The notes under the pieces are model-generated. The model was not told the DNA's origin. It was given only the letters and a program-made list of their open reading frames with translations, and made no database searches. A DNA stretch of 12,484 bases from Synechococcales cyanobacterium PMM_0073. GTDB lineage: Bacteria; Cyanobacteriota; Cyanobacteriia; Elainellales; Elainellaceae. The position numbers were made by a program, and so were the translations under genes. Shown piece by piece: positions 1-6,469 of the stretch (positions within the stretch are counted from its first letter, which is position 1; every line of letters begins with the position of its first letter). The stretch is from NCBI GenBank assembly GCA_949127695.1, contig CASBQH010000290.1, forward strand, positions 1-12,484, read 5' to 3'.

Positions 1-837
1 GTTGAGATTCTCGACGCGCCGGTTGCAGGTATGCGCTCGCTCCGCTTCAAGTTTCCGCCCGCTCCGCGCAGCGGGCGCGAGGTGGTGATTGTTAAAGATC
101 TGACGCATGTTTACAACGAAAATATTTTATTTCTGGGCACCAATCTGCTGATTGAGCGCGGCGACCGGGTGGCGATTGTCGGGCCAAACGGTGCTGGCAA
201 ATCTACCTTATTAAGGCTGATGATCGGCATGGAACAGCCCACCGAAGGCTCGATTATTCTGGGCGACCATAACGTGATTCCAGGCTACTTTGAGCAGAAC
301 CAAGCCGAGGCGCTGGATCTCGACAAAACCGTGATGGCCACCATTCACGACGAAGTGCCCGACTGGAAAAACGAAGAAGTGAGGACGCTGCTGGGACGGT
401 TCTTATTCAGTGAAGCCACTGTTTTTAAGAAAGTGGCCACCCTCAGCGGCGGCGAGAAGGCGCGGCTGGCGCTGGCCAAAATGCTGCTGACTCCAGCCAA
501 TCTGCTGATCCTGGATGAGCCGACCAATCACCTAGATATTCCGGCCAAAGAGATGCTGGAGCAGGCGCTGCAAGCCTATGACGGCACGGCGATTATTGTG
601 TCGCACGACCGCTACTTTATTTCGCAGGTGGCCAATAAGGTGGTCGAAATTCGCGAAGGTGAGCTGCGGCTCTATCGGGGCGACTACCACTACTATCTCG
701 ACAAAATTGCGGAAGAAAAAGACCGCGCTAAGCTGGAGGCTATTGAGGCCGAGAAGGCGTTGAAGACCGTTGAAAAACGCGAGAAGCAGCGCGATAAACA
801 GAAGCAAAAGCAGGAAAGTCGGAAGGCCAAAGTTTAA
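1..837 (+). CDS. ABC-F family ATPase, C-terminal part (5' end outside window)
   Basis: The reading frame is open from base 1, so only the C-terminal part is present; the Met codon at 31 is internal. ABC-F proteins are soluble twin-ATPase factors that act on the ribosome rather than in membrane transport. Visible here is the end of the inter-domain linker, with an FKFPPAPRSG stretch typical of ABC-F proteins, then the complete second ATPase domain. This has Walker A GPNGAGKST (from base 181), signature LSGGEKARLALAKML, Walker B LLILDEPTNHLD and the switch His in IIVSHDRYF. After the domain comes a charged Lys/Glu-rich tail of about 45 residues, probably a coiled coil. No membrane segment is visible. 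The family call is firm. The subfamily (EttA, Uup, YdiF or other) cannot be fixed without the first half, so no symbol is given. Confidence 0.93.
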   Translation, partial: VEILDAPVAGMRSLRFKFPPAPRSGREVVIVKDLTHVYNENILFLGTNLLIERGDRVAIVGPNGAGKSTLLRLMIGMEQPTEGSIILGDHNVIPGYFEQNQAEALDLDKTVMATIHDEVPDWKNEEVRTLLGRFLFSEATVFKKVATLSGGEKARLALAKMLLTPANLLILDEPTNHLDIPAKEMLEQALQAYDGTAIIVSHDRYFISQVANKVVEIREGELRLYRGDYHYYLDKIAEEKDRAKLEAIEAEKALKTVEKREKQRDKQKQKQESRKAKV

Positions 838-848
838 GCTGAGTTAAG

Positions 849-868
849 GGCTGAATTAAGAATCAGCC
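849..868 (+). terminator. possible weak terminator after the ABC-F gene
   Basis: A 6-bp inverted repeat (GGCTGA, 8-nt loop, TCAGCC) lies 11 bp after the ABC-F stop codon. It is followed by AGATTTATG, a poor T-run. Its position fits a terminator but the stem is short. A second, looser pair (TTCAAAC near 896 and GTTTGAA near 931) lies further along the same 146-bp gap. Confidence 0.3.
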
Positions 869-983
869 AGATTTATGGGCAGCAGATTAAACCTGTTCAA
901 ACCTGCCGAGGCGAGACAGGCATATCCAAAGTTTGAATGATATTATTGCTGAGAAATTGCTGAATCGAAAGGCTACTTAAGAT

Positions 984-2582
984 ATGGCACAGTCACCAGT
1001 TTCTCCAGTCATGCTGATCATTTTGGACGGCTGGGGGTATCGTGAGGAAACCGACGGAAATGCCATTGCAGCGGCCAATACCCCAGTAATGGACAGCCTC
1101 TGGGCCGCTTACCCCAGCACCTTAATTCGGGCTTCGGCTAAGAGCGTTGGCCTGCCAGAAGGGCAGATGGGCAACTCAGAAGTGGGACACCTTAATCTGG
1201 GCGCAGGCCGGGTGGTGCCGCAGGAGCTGGTTCGCATTAGCGATGCGGTTGAAGACGGGACGCTGCTCAGCAATGCGGCTTTGCTTAAGGTCTGCGAGCA
1301 GGTGCGACAGCAGCAGGGCAAGCTGCATCTAATCGGCCTTTGCTCAGACGGCGGCGTGCATTCTCACCTCAGCCATCTGTCTGGGCTACTGGAGCTGGCC
1401 AAAGAGCAGGGCATCCGCGAGGTCTGCATTCATGCGATTACCGACGGGCGCGACACCAGGCCAACGGACGGAATGGCGGCCATCCAGCAGATTCAGCAAG
1501 CCATTGAGAAGTTTGGGGTCGGCAAAATTGTCACGCTCAGCGGTCGCTACTACGCGATGGATCGCGATCACCGCTGGGAGCGCATCCAGAAAGCCTATGA
1601 CGTGATCACGCAAGATGGCGCGGGCGACGGTCGGCCTGTGACCGAACTGCTCCAGGCATCCTATGACGCCAAAATTACCGATGAATTTGTCGAGCCAGTC
1701 CGGGTTGCCCCTGGCGCAATTGCCCCTGGAGACGGCGTGATCTTCTTCAACTTCCGTCCAGATCGCGCCCGTCAGCTCACCCAGGCATTGGTCGATCCGG
1801 CCTTTAACGGCTTCAGCCGCGACCCGATTGCGCCGCTCGCCTTCGTTACTTTCACCCAATATGACAGCAGCTTTCCGGTGCTGGTCGCCTTTGAGCCGCA
1901 GAACCTGAACAACATTTTGGGGCAGGTGGTGGCCGCGCATGGCCTGCGCCAGTTCCGCACCGCCGAAACCGAAAAATATGCTCACGTCACCTATTTTTTT
2001 AATGGCGGCATTGAAGATCCACTGGAAGGCGAAGATCGGTATCTGGTGCCCAGTCCCTCAGTTGCCACCTATGACCGCGCTCCAGCCATGTCAGCCGCGC
2101 AGGTGACTGACGGCGCGATTGCCGCGATCGAAAAAGGCATCTATGCGCTAATGGTGCTCAACTATGCCAACCCCGATATGGTTGGCCATACGGGCAATTT
2201 GGAAGCCACCGTGCAGGCGATTCAAACCGTTGACAGCTGCCTGGGACGGCTGCTGGAGAGCATTGGCAAAGCGGGCGGCACGGCGATTATTATTGCCGAT
2301 CACGGCAACGCTGAAGTGATGTGGGACGAGCAGGGCAATCCCTGGACGGCTCATACCACAAACCCCGTGCCGTTTATTGTGGTCGAAGGCGAGAAGCGGC
2401 AAATTCCGGGATCGGGGGCTGAGGTGACGCTGCGCGACAACGGCATTTTGGCCGACGTGGCTCCGACCATTCTCCAGATTCTTGGTCTGCCCCAGCCCGC
2501 TGAAATGACCGGCCAGACGATGATTCAATCTAGCGAGCTGGATGTTCGGCCTAACCGTTCGCCCGTTCGTCTCTCGCTGTAG
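984..2582 (+). CDS. gpmI: 2,3-bisphosphoglycerate-independent phosphoglycerate mutase
   Basis: This enzyme interconverts 3-phosphoglycerate and 2-phosphoglycerate in glycolysis and gluconeogenesis in the cytosol, using two Mn2+ ions and a phosphoserine intermediate. At 532 residues it is full length for the family (about 510-540). The N-terminal metal motif LIILDGWG has Asp15, and the catalytic phosphoserine is Ser65 in MGNSEVGHLN. Further family motifs are DGGVHSH, the SGRYYAMDRDHRWER substrate loop, PDMVGHTG, IADHGNAE and the HTTNPVPF metal site near the C-terminus. The ATG at 984 puts LIILDGWG where the family has it; the Shine-Dalgarno is weak, with an AAAGG rather far upstream. The gene is 60 bp upstream of secG on the same strand, so co-transcription is possible, although no functional link is known. 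The assignment is very secure. Confidence 0.97.
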   Translation: MAQSPVSPVMLIILDGWGYREETDGNAIAAANTPVMDSLWAAYPSTLIRASAKSVGLPEGQMGNSEVGHLNLGAGRVVPQELVRISDAVEDGTLLSNAALLKVCEQVRQQQGKLHLIGLCSDGGVHSHLSHLSGLLELAKEQGIREVCIHAITDGRDTRPTDGMAAIQQIQQAIEKFGVGKIVTLSGRYYAMDRDHRWERIQKAYDVITQDGAGDGRPVTELLQASYDAKITDEFVEPVRVAPGAIAPGDGVIFFNFRPDRARQLTQALVDPAFNGFSRDPIAPLAFVTFTQYDSSFPVLVAFEPQNLNNILGQVVAAHGLRQFRTAETEKYAHVTYFFNGGIEDPLEGEDRYLVPSPSVATYDRAPAMSAAQVTDGAIAAIEKGIYALMVLNYANPDMVGHTGNLEATVQAIQTVDSCLGRLLESIGKAGGTAIIIADHGNAEVMWDEQGNPWTAHTTNPVPFIVVEGEKRQIPGSGAEVTLRDNGILADVAPTILQILGLPQPAEMTGQTMIQSSELDVRPNRSPVRLSL

Positions 2583-2595
2583 CTTGGCAATAAGG

Positions 2596-2621
2596 TATAA
2601 AAGGATTAGATAGATTAGATA
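2596..2621 (+). promoter_or_regulatory. AT-rich leader of secG with possible -10 and 9-bp tandem repeat
   Basis: The 60-bp gap between gpmI and secG contains TATAAA (2596-2601), a fair -10 match without a convincing -35. It is followed by two exact tandem copies of GATTAGATA (2604-2612 and 2613-2621). A GAAGAAGG ribosome-binding stretch sits just before the secG ATG. An internal promoter for secG is possible but is not shown by sequence alone. Confidence 0.25.
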
Positions 2622-2642
2622 TACGTTGGATAGAAGAAGGCT

Positions 2643-2888
2643 ATGACTGCGACTGGGATTGTGACGATTCTTTGGGCGATTTCTGGGATTGGGCTGGTAA
2701 TTTTAGTGCTGCTGCATAGCCCCAAAGGCGACGGCTTGGGTGGATTAGGCGGACAGGCGCAGCTGTTTACCAGCACCAAGAGCGCTGAGCTGACCCTCAA
2801 CCGGATCACCTGGACGCTGACGGCGCTGTTTATGGGTCTAACGGTGGTGCTGAGCGCGGGCTGGCTGAATGCGCCACCGGCAGGCTAG
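2643..2888 (+). CDS. secG: preprotein translocase subunit SecG
   Basis: SecG is the small inner or thylakoid membrane subunit of the SecYEG channel, where it assists SecA-driven protein export. The 81-residue product is the usual size. It has two hydrophobic segments, roughly residues 5-24 and 57-75. They are separated by the conserved cytoplasmic loop with LLHSPKGDGLGGLGGQAQLFTS, where Gly-rich and F/STK residues mark the family. Cyanobacterial and plastid SecG proteins share this loop. The start at 2643 follows a GAAGAAGG purine stretch. The last 20 bp overlap the start assigned to the following secreted protease gene, which is in another frame. Confidence 0.95.
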   Translation: MTATGIVTILWAISGIGLVILVLLHSPKGDGLGGLGGQAQLFTSTKSAELTLNRITWTLTALFMGLTVVLSAGWLNAPPAG

Positions 2889-3663
2889 GCGAATTGGCTG
2901 GCTAGTGGCTGGACTAATAGCCGGACTGATGGCTGGACTGATGGCAGTCTGCTTCAATTTGCCGCTGAACCCAGTCGCCGCTAGCCAACCCGATCCACAG
3001 CTGCCAGAGCTTCAAGTTCATTCGCTGCCGCTGACGCTGGCTGATTGGAGCGAACCCGCTGGCGATGGCGCTCAATCTGGCGACTATTTTGACGCCGTTC
3101 AGCCGACCGAACTGGGCTATCTAGTTTGGTCAAAGCTGCCTGTGCAGGTTTATATTCAGGCTGCTGAGGCCGATGCTAAAAGTCAGGCTTGGTACGCTGC
3201 CGTTGAGCAGGCCATGCAAGATTGGACGGTTTATCTGCCGCTGAGTCTCACAGCCAACGCCGAAACAGCCGATATTCAGGTGCTGCGAGCCGCTCCAGCT
3301 ATTCAGCCGTTAACCGCTCGCCCCGGCCATCCAGTCCAGCTGCCGCGAATTCGAGCTGCCGAGACAAAGTACCAGTTTTTTCAGCGGCAAAGCAAAGGGG
3401 AAATTCAGCTCTTCCAGCGGTTTACCATCCAGCTCAGCCCGAACCAGACTGCTGACTATATGCTGGCTACCGCTCGCCATGAGCTAGGACATGCGCTGGG
3501 TATCTGGGGGCATAGCCCAGTTGCCACCGACGCGCTGTATTTTTCGCAGGTGGGGCATCCCACTGCCATTTCAGCTCGCGACATCCGCACGCTGAAGAAA
3601 ATTTATCAGCAGCCGACGCGCTTGGGTTGGGGGATGCCAGCCGGTACGGCAGAACTGGAATAG
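2869..3663 (+). CDS. secreted metzincin-like zinc metalloprotease
   Basis: A 264-residue protein beginning with MRHRQARR followed by a hydrophobic stretch to about residue 38 ending VAAS, a convincing Sec signal peptide. The mature protein should be periplasmic, lumenal or extracellular. The catalytic motif HELGHALGIWGHS places His204, Glu205, His208 and His215, a Zn-binding pattern like matrixins (family M10). The spacing to the third His is one residue longer than the standard HExxHxxGxxH. Downstream, DALYF (221-225) sits where matrixins have the Met-turn ALMY, and there is no Met. The start at 2869 overlaps secG by 20 bp and keeps the positively charged n-region. Met21 (2929) or Met25 (2941) would shorten the signal. 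I see no strong Shine-Dalgarno, so translational coupling to secG is plausible. The substrate is unknown. Confidence 0.75.
   Translation: MRHRQARRIGWLVAGLIAGLMAGLMAVCFNLPLNPVAASQPDPQLPELQVHSLPLTLADWSEPAGDGAQSGDYFDAVQPTELGYLVWSKLPVQVYIQAAEADAKSQAWYAAVEQAMQDWTVYLPLSLTANAETADIQVLRAAPAIQPLTARPGHPVQLPRIRAAETKYQFFQRQSKGEIQLFQRFTIQLSPNQTADYMLATARHELGHALGIWGHSPVATDALYFSQVGHPTAISARDIRTLKKIYQQPTRLGWGMPAGTAELE
2908..2943 (+). repeat. three 12-bp tandem repeats in the signal-peptide coding region
   Basis: Three consecutive in-frame copies of a 12-bp unit close to GCTGGACTGATG occur at 2908-2919, 2920-2931 and 2932-2943. They encode AGLI, AGLM and AGLM (residues 14-25) of the protease signal peptide. The last two copies differ at one base. 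Gain or loss of a unit would change the length of the hydrophobic core without shifting the frame. Confidence 0.8.
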
Positions 3664-3736
3664 TTGTGAAGCAGTTTTGAATACCGCACCCGCCTAGCTT
3701 ACTGTGTTAAACAGTCGCTTTTAGAAATTGCTGATT

Positions 3737-4084
3737 ATGACGATTTCGCCTCAGCTTCGCTTAAATCTATCAGAAGGTTCGGTGAGCTTTGGCTTTAGCC
3801 CCGAAGCCGCTCTATCGTTAAAGCAAGCAATTCTGGGCTTGATGGACAGCCTCAAGCAGGCGGCAGCTAAGACCGGTGGTAAAGCAACTCCTCAAAAGCC
3901 GATGGAATATCGTCATACGGGAGATGTATTTTTAGAAATTTTCTGCAACCCAAATATTTGGCCGAGTCCGTTCTCAGCCAAAGTGCTGATCACGCTGCGA
4001 GACGACCGTATCCGGCTCAATACTGAAGCGGAGCTAACGCAGGTGGTGGAAGATCTCAATCAGTTTTTAGAGCAGCACGGATAG
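3737..4084 (+). CDS. small conserved-looking protein of unknown function
   Basis: I do not recognise this family. The product is 115 residues from the ATG at 3737; an in-frame TTG at 3728 would add three residues and is less likely. It is soluble, with no signal or membrane segment. The sequence reads as a compact alpha/beta domain: an N-terminal strand-rich part (QLRLNLSEGSVSFGF), a helix (AALSLKQAILGLMDSLKQAA), a polar linker, two strands (VFLEIFCN and AKVLITLRDDRIRL) and a C-terminal helix ending LNQFLEQHG. Codon use matches the neighbouring genes. It lies 73 bp after the protease gene on the same strand and ends before a long inverted repeat. Its frame is probably real because the protein composition is sensible and no competing frame exists. 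A cyanobacteria-restricted hypothetical is my guess. Confidence 0.7.
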   Translation: MTISPQLRLNLSEGSVSFGFSPEAALSLKQAILGLMDSLKQAAAKTGGKATPQKPMEYRHTGDVFLEIFCNPNIWPSPFSAKVLITLRDDRIRLNTEAELTQVVEDLNQFLEQHG

Positions 4085-4093
4085 CTCGAAGAT

Positions 4094-4140
4094 GCTTGAG
4101 TTGAGGCTGCTGGCGACTAGCTTTCAGCCTCAACTCAAGC
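4094..4140. terminator. perfect 16-bp inverted repeat, likely bidirectional terminator
   Basis: The arms GCTTGAGTTGAGGCTG (4094-4109) and CAGCCTCAACTCAAGC (4125-4140) are exact reverse complements around a 15-nt loop. The structure occupies most of the 70-bp gap between the rightward gene ending at 4084 and the leftward DUF4327 gene ending at 4155. Its symmetry and position suit a terminator shared by the convergent genes. There is no T-run on either side, which is common for cyanobacterial terminators. Confidence 0.65.
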
Positions 4141-4154
4141 TGCCCAGTGAAAGG

Positions 4155-4376
4155 CTAGTCGTTGTCCCAGTCTTCGCGGCCAATCAAATCGCCCACCCGA
4201 TCTCTGAGCAAAAAGCCGTTCGTTTCCAAGACACACTCGACGCCTGCCCACTCACGCGCCGGAATATATTGGCAGAGCACGTAGATTGGCTGATTGCGGC
4301 TGACTGCACCTTGATGAACCAGCTGTCTGGCCTCGTCTTCCAACAAAACCATCGAATACTCTATGGATTGAATCAT
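4155..4376 (-). CDS. DUF4327 family protein
   Basis: This 73-residue protein matches the cyanobacterial DUF4327 family as I remember it: an N-terminal MIQSIEYSM, a helix with EEARQLV-like spacing (here EDEARQLVHQGAVSRNQPIYVLCQYIPAREW) and an acidic end with LLRDRVGDLIGREDWDND. The function of the family is unknown. The protein is soluble, with no signal peptide or membrane segment. The ATG at 4376 is preceded by a strong purine stretch, GGGGGTG, four bases upstream on the minus strand, which supports this start. A slightly longer frame exists on the opposite strand over the same bases, but it lacks family resemblance and I treat it as a shadow. The gene converges with the small gene to its left and has a long non-coding stretch upstream. 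Confidence 0.87.
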   Translation of the reverse strand: MIQSIEYSMVLLEDEARQLVHQGAVSRNQPIYVLCQYIPAREWAGVECVLETNGFLLRDRVGDLIGREDWDND

Positions 4377-4380
4377 GATT

Positions 4381-4387
4381 CACCCCC
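4381..4387 (-). promoter_or_regulatory. ribosome-binding site of the DUF4327 gene
   Basis: The minus strand reads GGGGGTG four bases before the ATG at 4376. This purine run helps to choose the minus-strand frame over the overlapping plus-strand frame. Confidence 0.55.
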
Positions 4388-4498
4388 GTTTGTTTAATTA
4401 AGTTAGCGAGTTAGCTGATTTTTGGCGCTGATCTCTAGCGTTGCGGCCTCACGCCGATGGCAAGATCGGAAAATTAGCGCAGTAGAATTAAATCTAAT

Positions 4499-4531
4499 AT
4501 CGTTCAGCGGTAGCTTGATATACTGAACGAT
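4499..4531. repeat. 9-bp inverted repeat (hairpin or operator)
   Basis: ATCGTTCAG (4499-4507) and CTGAACGAT (4523-4531) are exact reverse complements with a 15-nt loop. It lies about 120 bp upstream of the DUF4327 start, where either a protein-binding site or an RNA hairpin could be. No T-run follows on either strand. Confidence 0.5.
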
Positions 4532-4869
4532 CTCTATTTTCGCGCTGGCATCCCACTGACCATATTAATAAATATTGCGAAGGTCAGCAAATCTTGACAA
4601 TTGGCTCAATAGATGAAGGCTGTGGCTCAATTATCATGCCCTAGTGGGTCAAACATGTCAGGGAACGTTGAAATACAGGCGAGTGCTCGGCTGGGTTCAG
4701 ATTGAAGCTGGGCTGCAAGCAGGGAAAGACTCAACTGAAAACAGATGGAGATTCTAGCCTAGAGTCGAGGGGCTGCGGCAGGCTGTCGATCGTCAGAACT
4801 AGCCCATCGAATCGGCCTCAAACTCATCCTACAGTACAGAAAGCACATAGGAATGCCTTTAATCAACTG

Positions 4870-4925
4870 CTAATCAGCTTAAAATAGCGCAGTCATCCCC
4901 GATCTAAGCTGATTAGATTTTTTAT
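4870..4925 (+). terminator. orphan Rho-independent-like terminator on the plus strand
   Basis: CTAATCAGCTTA (4870-4881) pairs exactly with TAAGCTGATTAG (4905-4916) around a 23-nt loop. ATTTTTTATAATTT follows immediately. That polarity fits a rightward transcript, yet no rightward gene lies upstream for more than 700 bp. On the minus strand the hairpin has no T-run, although it is 60 bp past the pdxA stop and could also protect the 3' end of that message. Confidence 0.5.
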
Positions 4926-4928
4926 AAT

Positions 4929-4964
4929 TTCTCAAGCTTTGTTAGCCTATTCTCAGAGCTTTGT
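4929..4964. repeat. near-exact direct repeat after pdxA
   Basis: TTCTCAAGCTTTGT (4929-4942) and TTCTCAGAGCTTTGT (4950-4964) differ by one inserted G and start 21 bp apart. They lie between the orphan terminator and the pdxA stop codon. Their meaning is unknown. Confidence 0.5.
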
Positions 4965-4975
4965 CAAACCAAAAT

Positions 4976-6106
4976 TTAGCCCAAAACGGCAGCCTCAGCG
5001 GTGGCAGACCGACGGCGCTGATAGACGAGTTCTATAGCAGTCCTGATCGCCGCTCGACAGCTGGTTGAATCAGCTTGCCCCAGTGCGGCAATGTCAAAAG
5101 CCGTACCGTGATCTGGCGAACAGCGGACAAACGGCAGACCAATTGTGGTATTCACCGCCCGGTCAAAAGCCATCAGCTTGACTGGAATCAAGCCCTGGTC
5201 GTGATAGAGCGCCAGATAGGCATCATGCGCCTGAGCCGCAGCATTGCCATCCTGACGGGCAAACCAGGCTTGGCCGGGACGCACCCAGAGCGTATCGGGT
5301 GGCACCGGCCCTTCTAAGCTGACTGCCGGGAAGCGCCGTCGCATTGACTCCAGCCAGGGCATGAGCCAGTCCTGCTCTTCTCGTCCGAGCTGTCCCTGCT
5401 CGCCGCTGTGCGGGTTGAGTCCGGCCACGGCAATTCGCGGCGCACTCAGGCCAAAATCTTGCTGCAAACAGTCGAGCAATAGCTCCAGCTTCAGCGTCAG
5501 CAGCTCCGGCGTTAGGGTATCTGCCACCTGCCGCAGCGGAATATGTGTGGTGGCCAACAGCGTCCGCAGCTGCCAGCCGCTGTGGGGAGACTGCGCCTCA
5601 AATAGCATCCCGAACCGCTGTACGCCCGCTCGCTGCGCCAATAGCTCAGTTTGGCCGGGATAGTCATGTCCCGCTGCTTTCCAGGCTGATTTGGCAATCG
5701 GAGCCGTGACAATGCCTTCACAGGCTCCAGCCAGCGTTTGGGCAATTGCCGCTGACAGGAACCGAAAGCTGGCTTCGCCGCTGGCCGCATTGCCTTGGCC
5801 AAGCTGAATCTTGGCGCTGAGAGCAGGTTCTAGCGGAACATCAAGCAATGCCAGGTCATTGGGATGCGCCAGTCGATTTGCCAGACTCGCTGGATCAATC
5901 TGCCGCGCCAGCCGGTCGTAGGTTTGCATCAGCAGCTCGTGATTGCCTACCAGCACAAAATCACCCGTCTGCCGCAGCTCTAGATCGGCCAATGCCTTCA
6001 GCATCACCTCAGCGCCGATTCCAGCCGGATCACCCAGCGGCAAGGCGAGGCGCGGTCGATCAGCCTGAACCGGAGTTTTAGCAGAAGTTTGAGCCAAAGC
6101 CACCAT
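4976..6106 (-). CDS. pdxA: 4-hydroxythreonine-4-phosphate dehydrogenase
   Basis: PdxA oxidises 4-phosphohydroxy-L-threonine with NAD+ in the DXP-dependent pathway to pyridoxal 5'-phosphate; it is a cytosolic, metal-dependent homodimer. The 376-residue product is somewhat longer than the E. coli enzyme (about 330), with roughly 20 extra N-terminal residues and an insert at about 275-298 before the YHDQGL motif. Family motifs are GDPAGIGAE (25-33), [16 protein letters not shown] (His188), GLNPHSGE (His233), [11 protein letters not shown] (His302), [20 protein letters not shown]. The three His residues match the metal ligands of the E. coli enzyme. Gln152 in PGQTE replaces a substrate-contacting His of the E. 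coli protein. The ATG at 6106 has TGAGG eight bases upstream. The gene is divergent from petM. Confidence 0.95.
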   Translation of the reverse strand: MVALAQTSAKTPVQADRPRLALPLGDPAGIGAEVMLKALADLELRQTGDFVLVGNHELLMQTYDRLARQIDPASLANRLAHPNDLALLDVPLEPALSAKIQLGQGNAASGEASFRFLSAAIAQTLAGACEGIVTAPIAKSAWKAAGHDYPGQTELLAQRAGVQRFGMLFEAQSPHSGWQLRTLLATTHIPLRQVADTLTPELLTLKLELLLDCLQQDFGLSAPRIAVAGLNPHSGEQGQLGREEQDWLMPWLESMRRRFPAVSLEGPVPPDTLWVRPGQAWFARQDGNAAAQAHDAYLALYHDQGLIPVKLMAFDRAVNTTIGLPFVRCSPDHGTAFDIAALGQADSTSCRAAIRTAIELVYQRRRSATAEAAVLG

Positions 6107-6225
6107 AGATATCGCCTCAGTACAGCAAAAGTGCAGTAAATCTGCCGCTTTAGTTCTGATTGTCCACCAAACTGCTTTAAGATCTGGTGATGCAGTTGTT
6201 TTGATTTTAGAGAAGGAGACGGTGG
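6107..6225. promoter_or_regulatory. divergent promoter region between pdxA and petM
   Basis: This 119-bp AT-leaning gap must contain the start signals for leftward pdxA and rightward petM. I see a TGAGG Shine-Dalgarno for pdxA on the minus strand (6115-6119) and AAGGAGA for petM (6213-6219). No -35/-10 pair is good enough to name. Confidence 0.5.
6213..6219 (+). promoter_or_regulatory. strong ribosome-binding site of petM
   Basis: AAGGAGA ends six bases before the ATG at 6226, near-ideal spacing. It selects this ATG over the in-frame ATG at 6238 and supports the short gene as real. Confidence 0.7.
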
Positions 6226-6330
6226 ATGGGCGGCGAAATGTTTAATGCGGCAATCTTGTCCTTTAGCCTGATTTTGGTGGGGCTAGGACTCGGCTTTCTG
6301 ATGCTGAAGCTCCAGGGCGGCGAAGAGTAG
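6226..6330 (+). CDS. petM: cytochrome b6f complex subunit PetM
   Basis: A 34-residue membrane protein, easily missed because of its size. PetM is a one-helix subunit of the cytochrome b6f complex, which carries electrons from plastoquinol to plastocyanin or cytochrome c6 in the thylakoid membrane. The product has a short polar N-terminus (MGGEMFNAA), one hydrophobic helix at about residues 9-27 and the family-typical end LKLQGGEE. This matches other cyanobacterial PetM proteins in length and in the KLQG-x-EE finish. Its Shine-Dalgarno is strong. It is divergent from pdxA and 139 bp upstream of ycf39 on the same strand, so it sits in a small photosynthesis group. Confidence 0.93.
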   Translation: MGGEMFNAAILSFSLILVGLGLGFLMLKLQGGEE

Positions 6331-6469
6331 AGAGCTGGCAGTCATAGCCTTTAGGTCTGGGTGGTGAGGGATGATTTGACCTAGAGGCTTTTGATTTGCG
6401 GCTGGCGAAAGAATTCCATTTTGGTATATCTTGAGTTAAGGAAATTAATAAAACGTTACTGAACCCCTC

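Larger units (their letters stand above)
4377..4975. other. 599-bp non-coding region with hairpins, direct repeats and an orphan terminator
   Basis: No convincing gene lies here. The stretch separates the start of the DUF4327 gene from the end of pdxA, both on the minus strand. It holds a 9-bp hairpin (4499-4531), a 9-bp direct repeat TGGCTCAAT (4602-4610 and 4623-4631), a TTGACA hexamer (4594-4599) without a good -10, a terminator-like hairpin with a T-run on the plus strand (4870-4925) and a near-exact 14/15-bp direct repeat (4929-4942 and 4950-4964). The DUF4327 promoter should lie in the left part. The right part may encode a small rightward RNA. I saw no tRNA, tmRNA, RNase P RNA, SRP RNA or 6S RNA hallmarks. 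Confidence 0.5.

Noticed and set aside
1386..1985. A 199-residue open frame on the minus strand inside gpmI
   Set aside because: It is wholly within the well-conserved gpmI gene and is explained by the codon bias of the real frame.
4092..4397. A 101-residue frame on the plus strand over the DUF4327 gene
   Set aside because: The minus-strand 73-residue frame matches a known cyanobacterial family and has a good ribosome-binding site. The plus frame begins inside a long inverted repeat and resembles nothing.
4702..4887. A 61-residue frame in the intergenic region, starting at TTG
   Set aside because: No ATG or ribosome-binding site, an unconvincing polar composition, and its end overlaps the terminator hairpin. 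A non-coding reading is more likely.
4400..4975. A housekeeping RNA gene (tRNA, tmRNA, RNase P RNA, SRP RNA or 6S RNA)
   Set aside because: None of the conserved motifs of these RNAs was recognised; only an unclassified small RNA remains possible.
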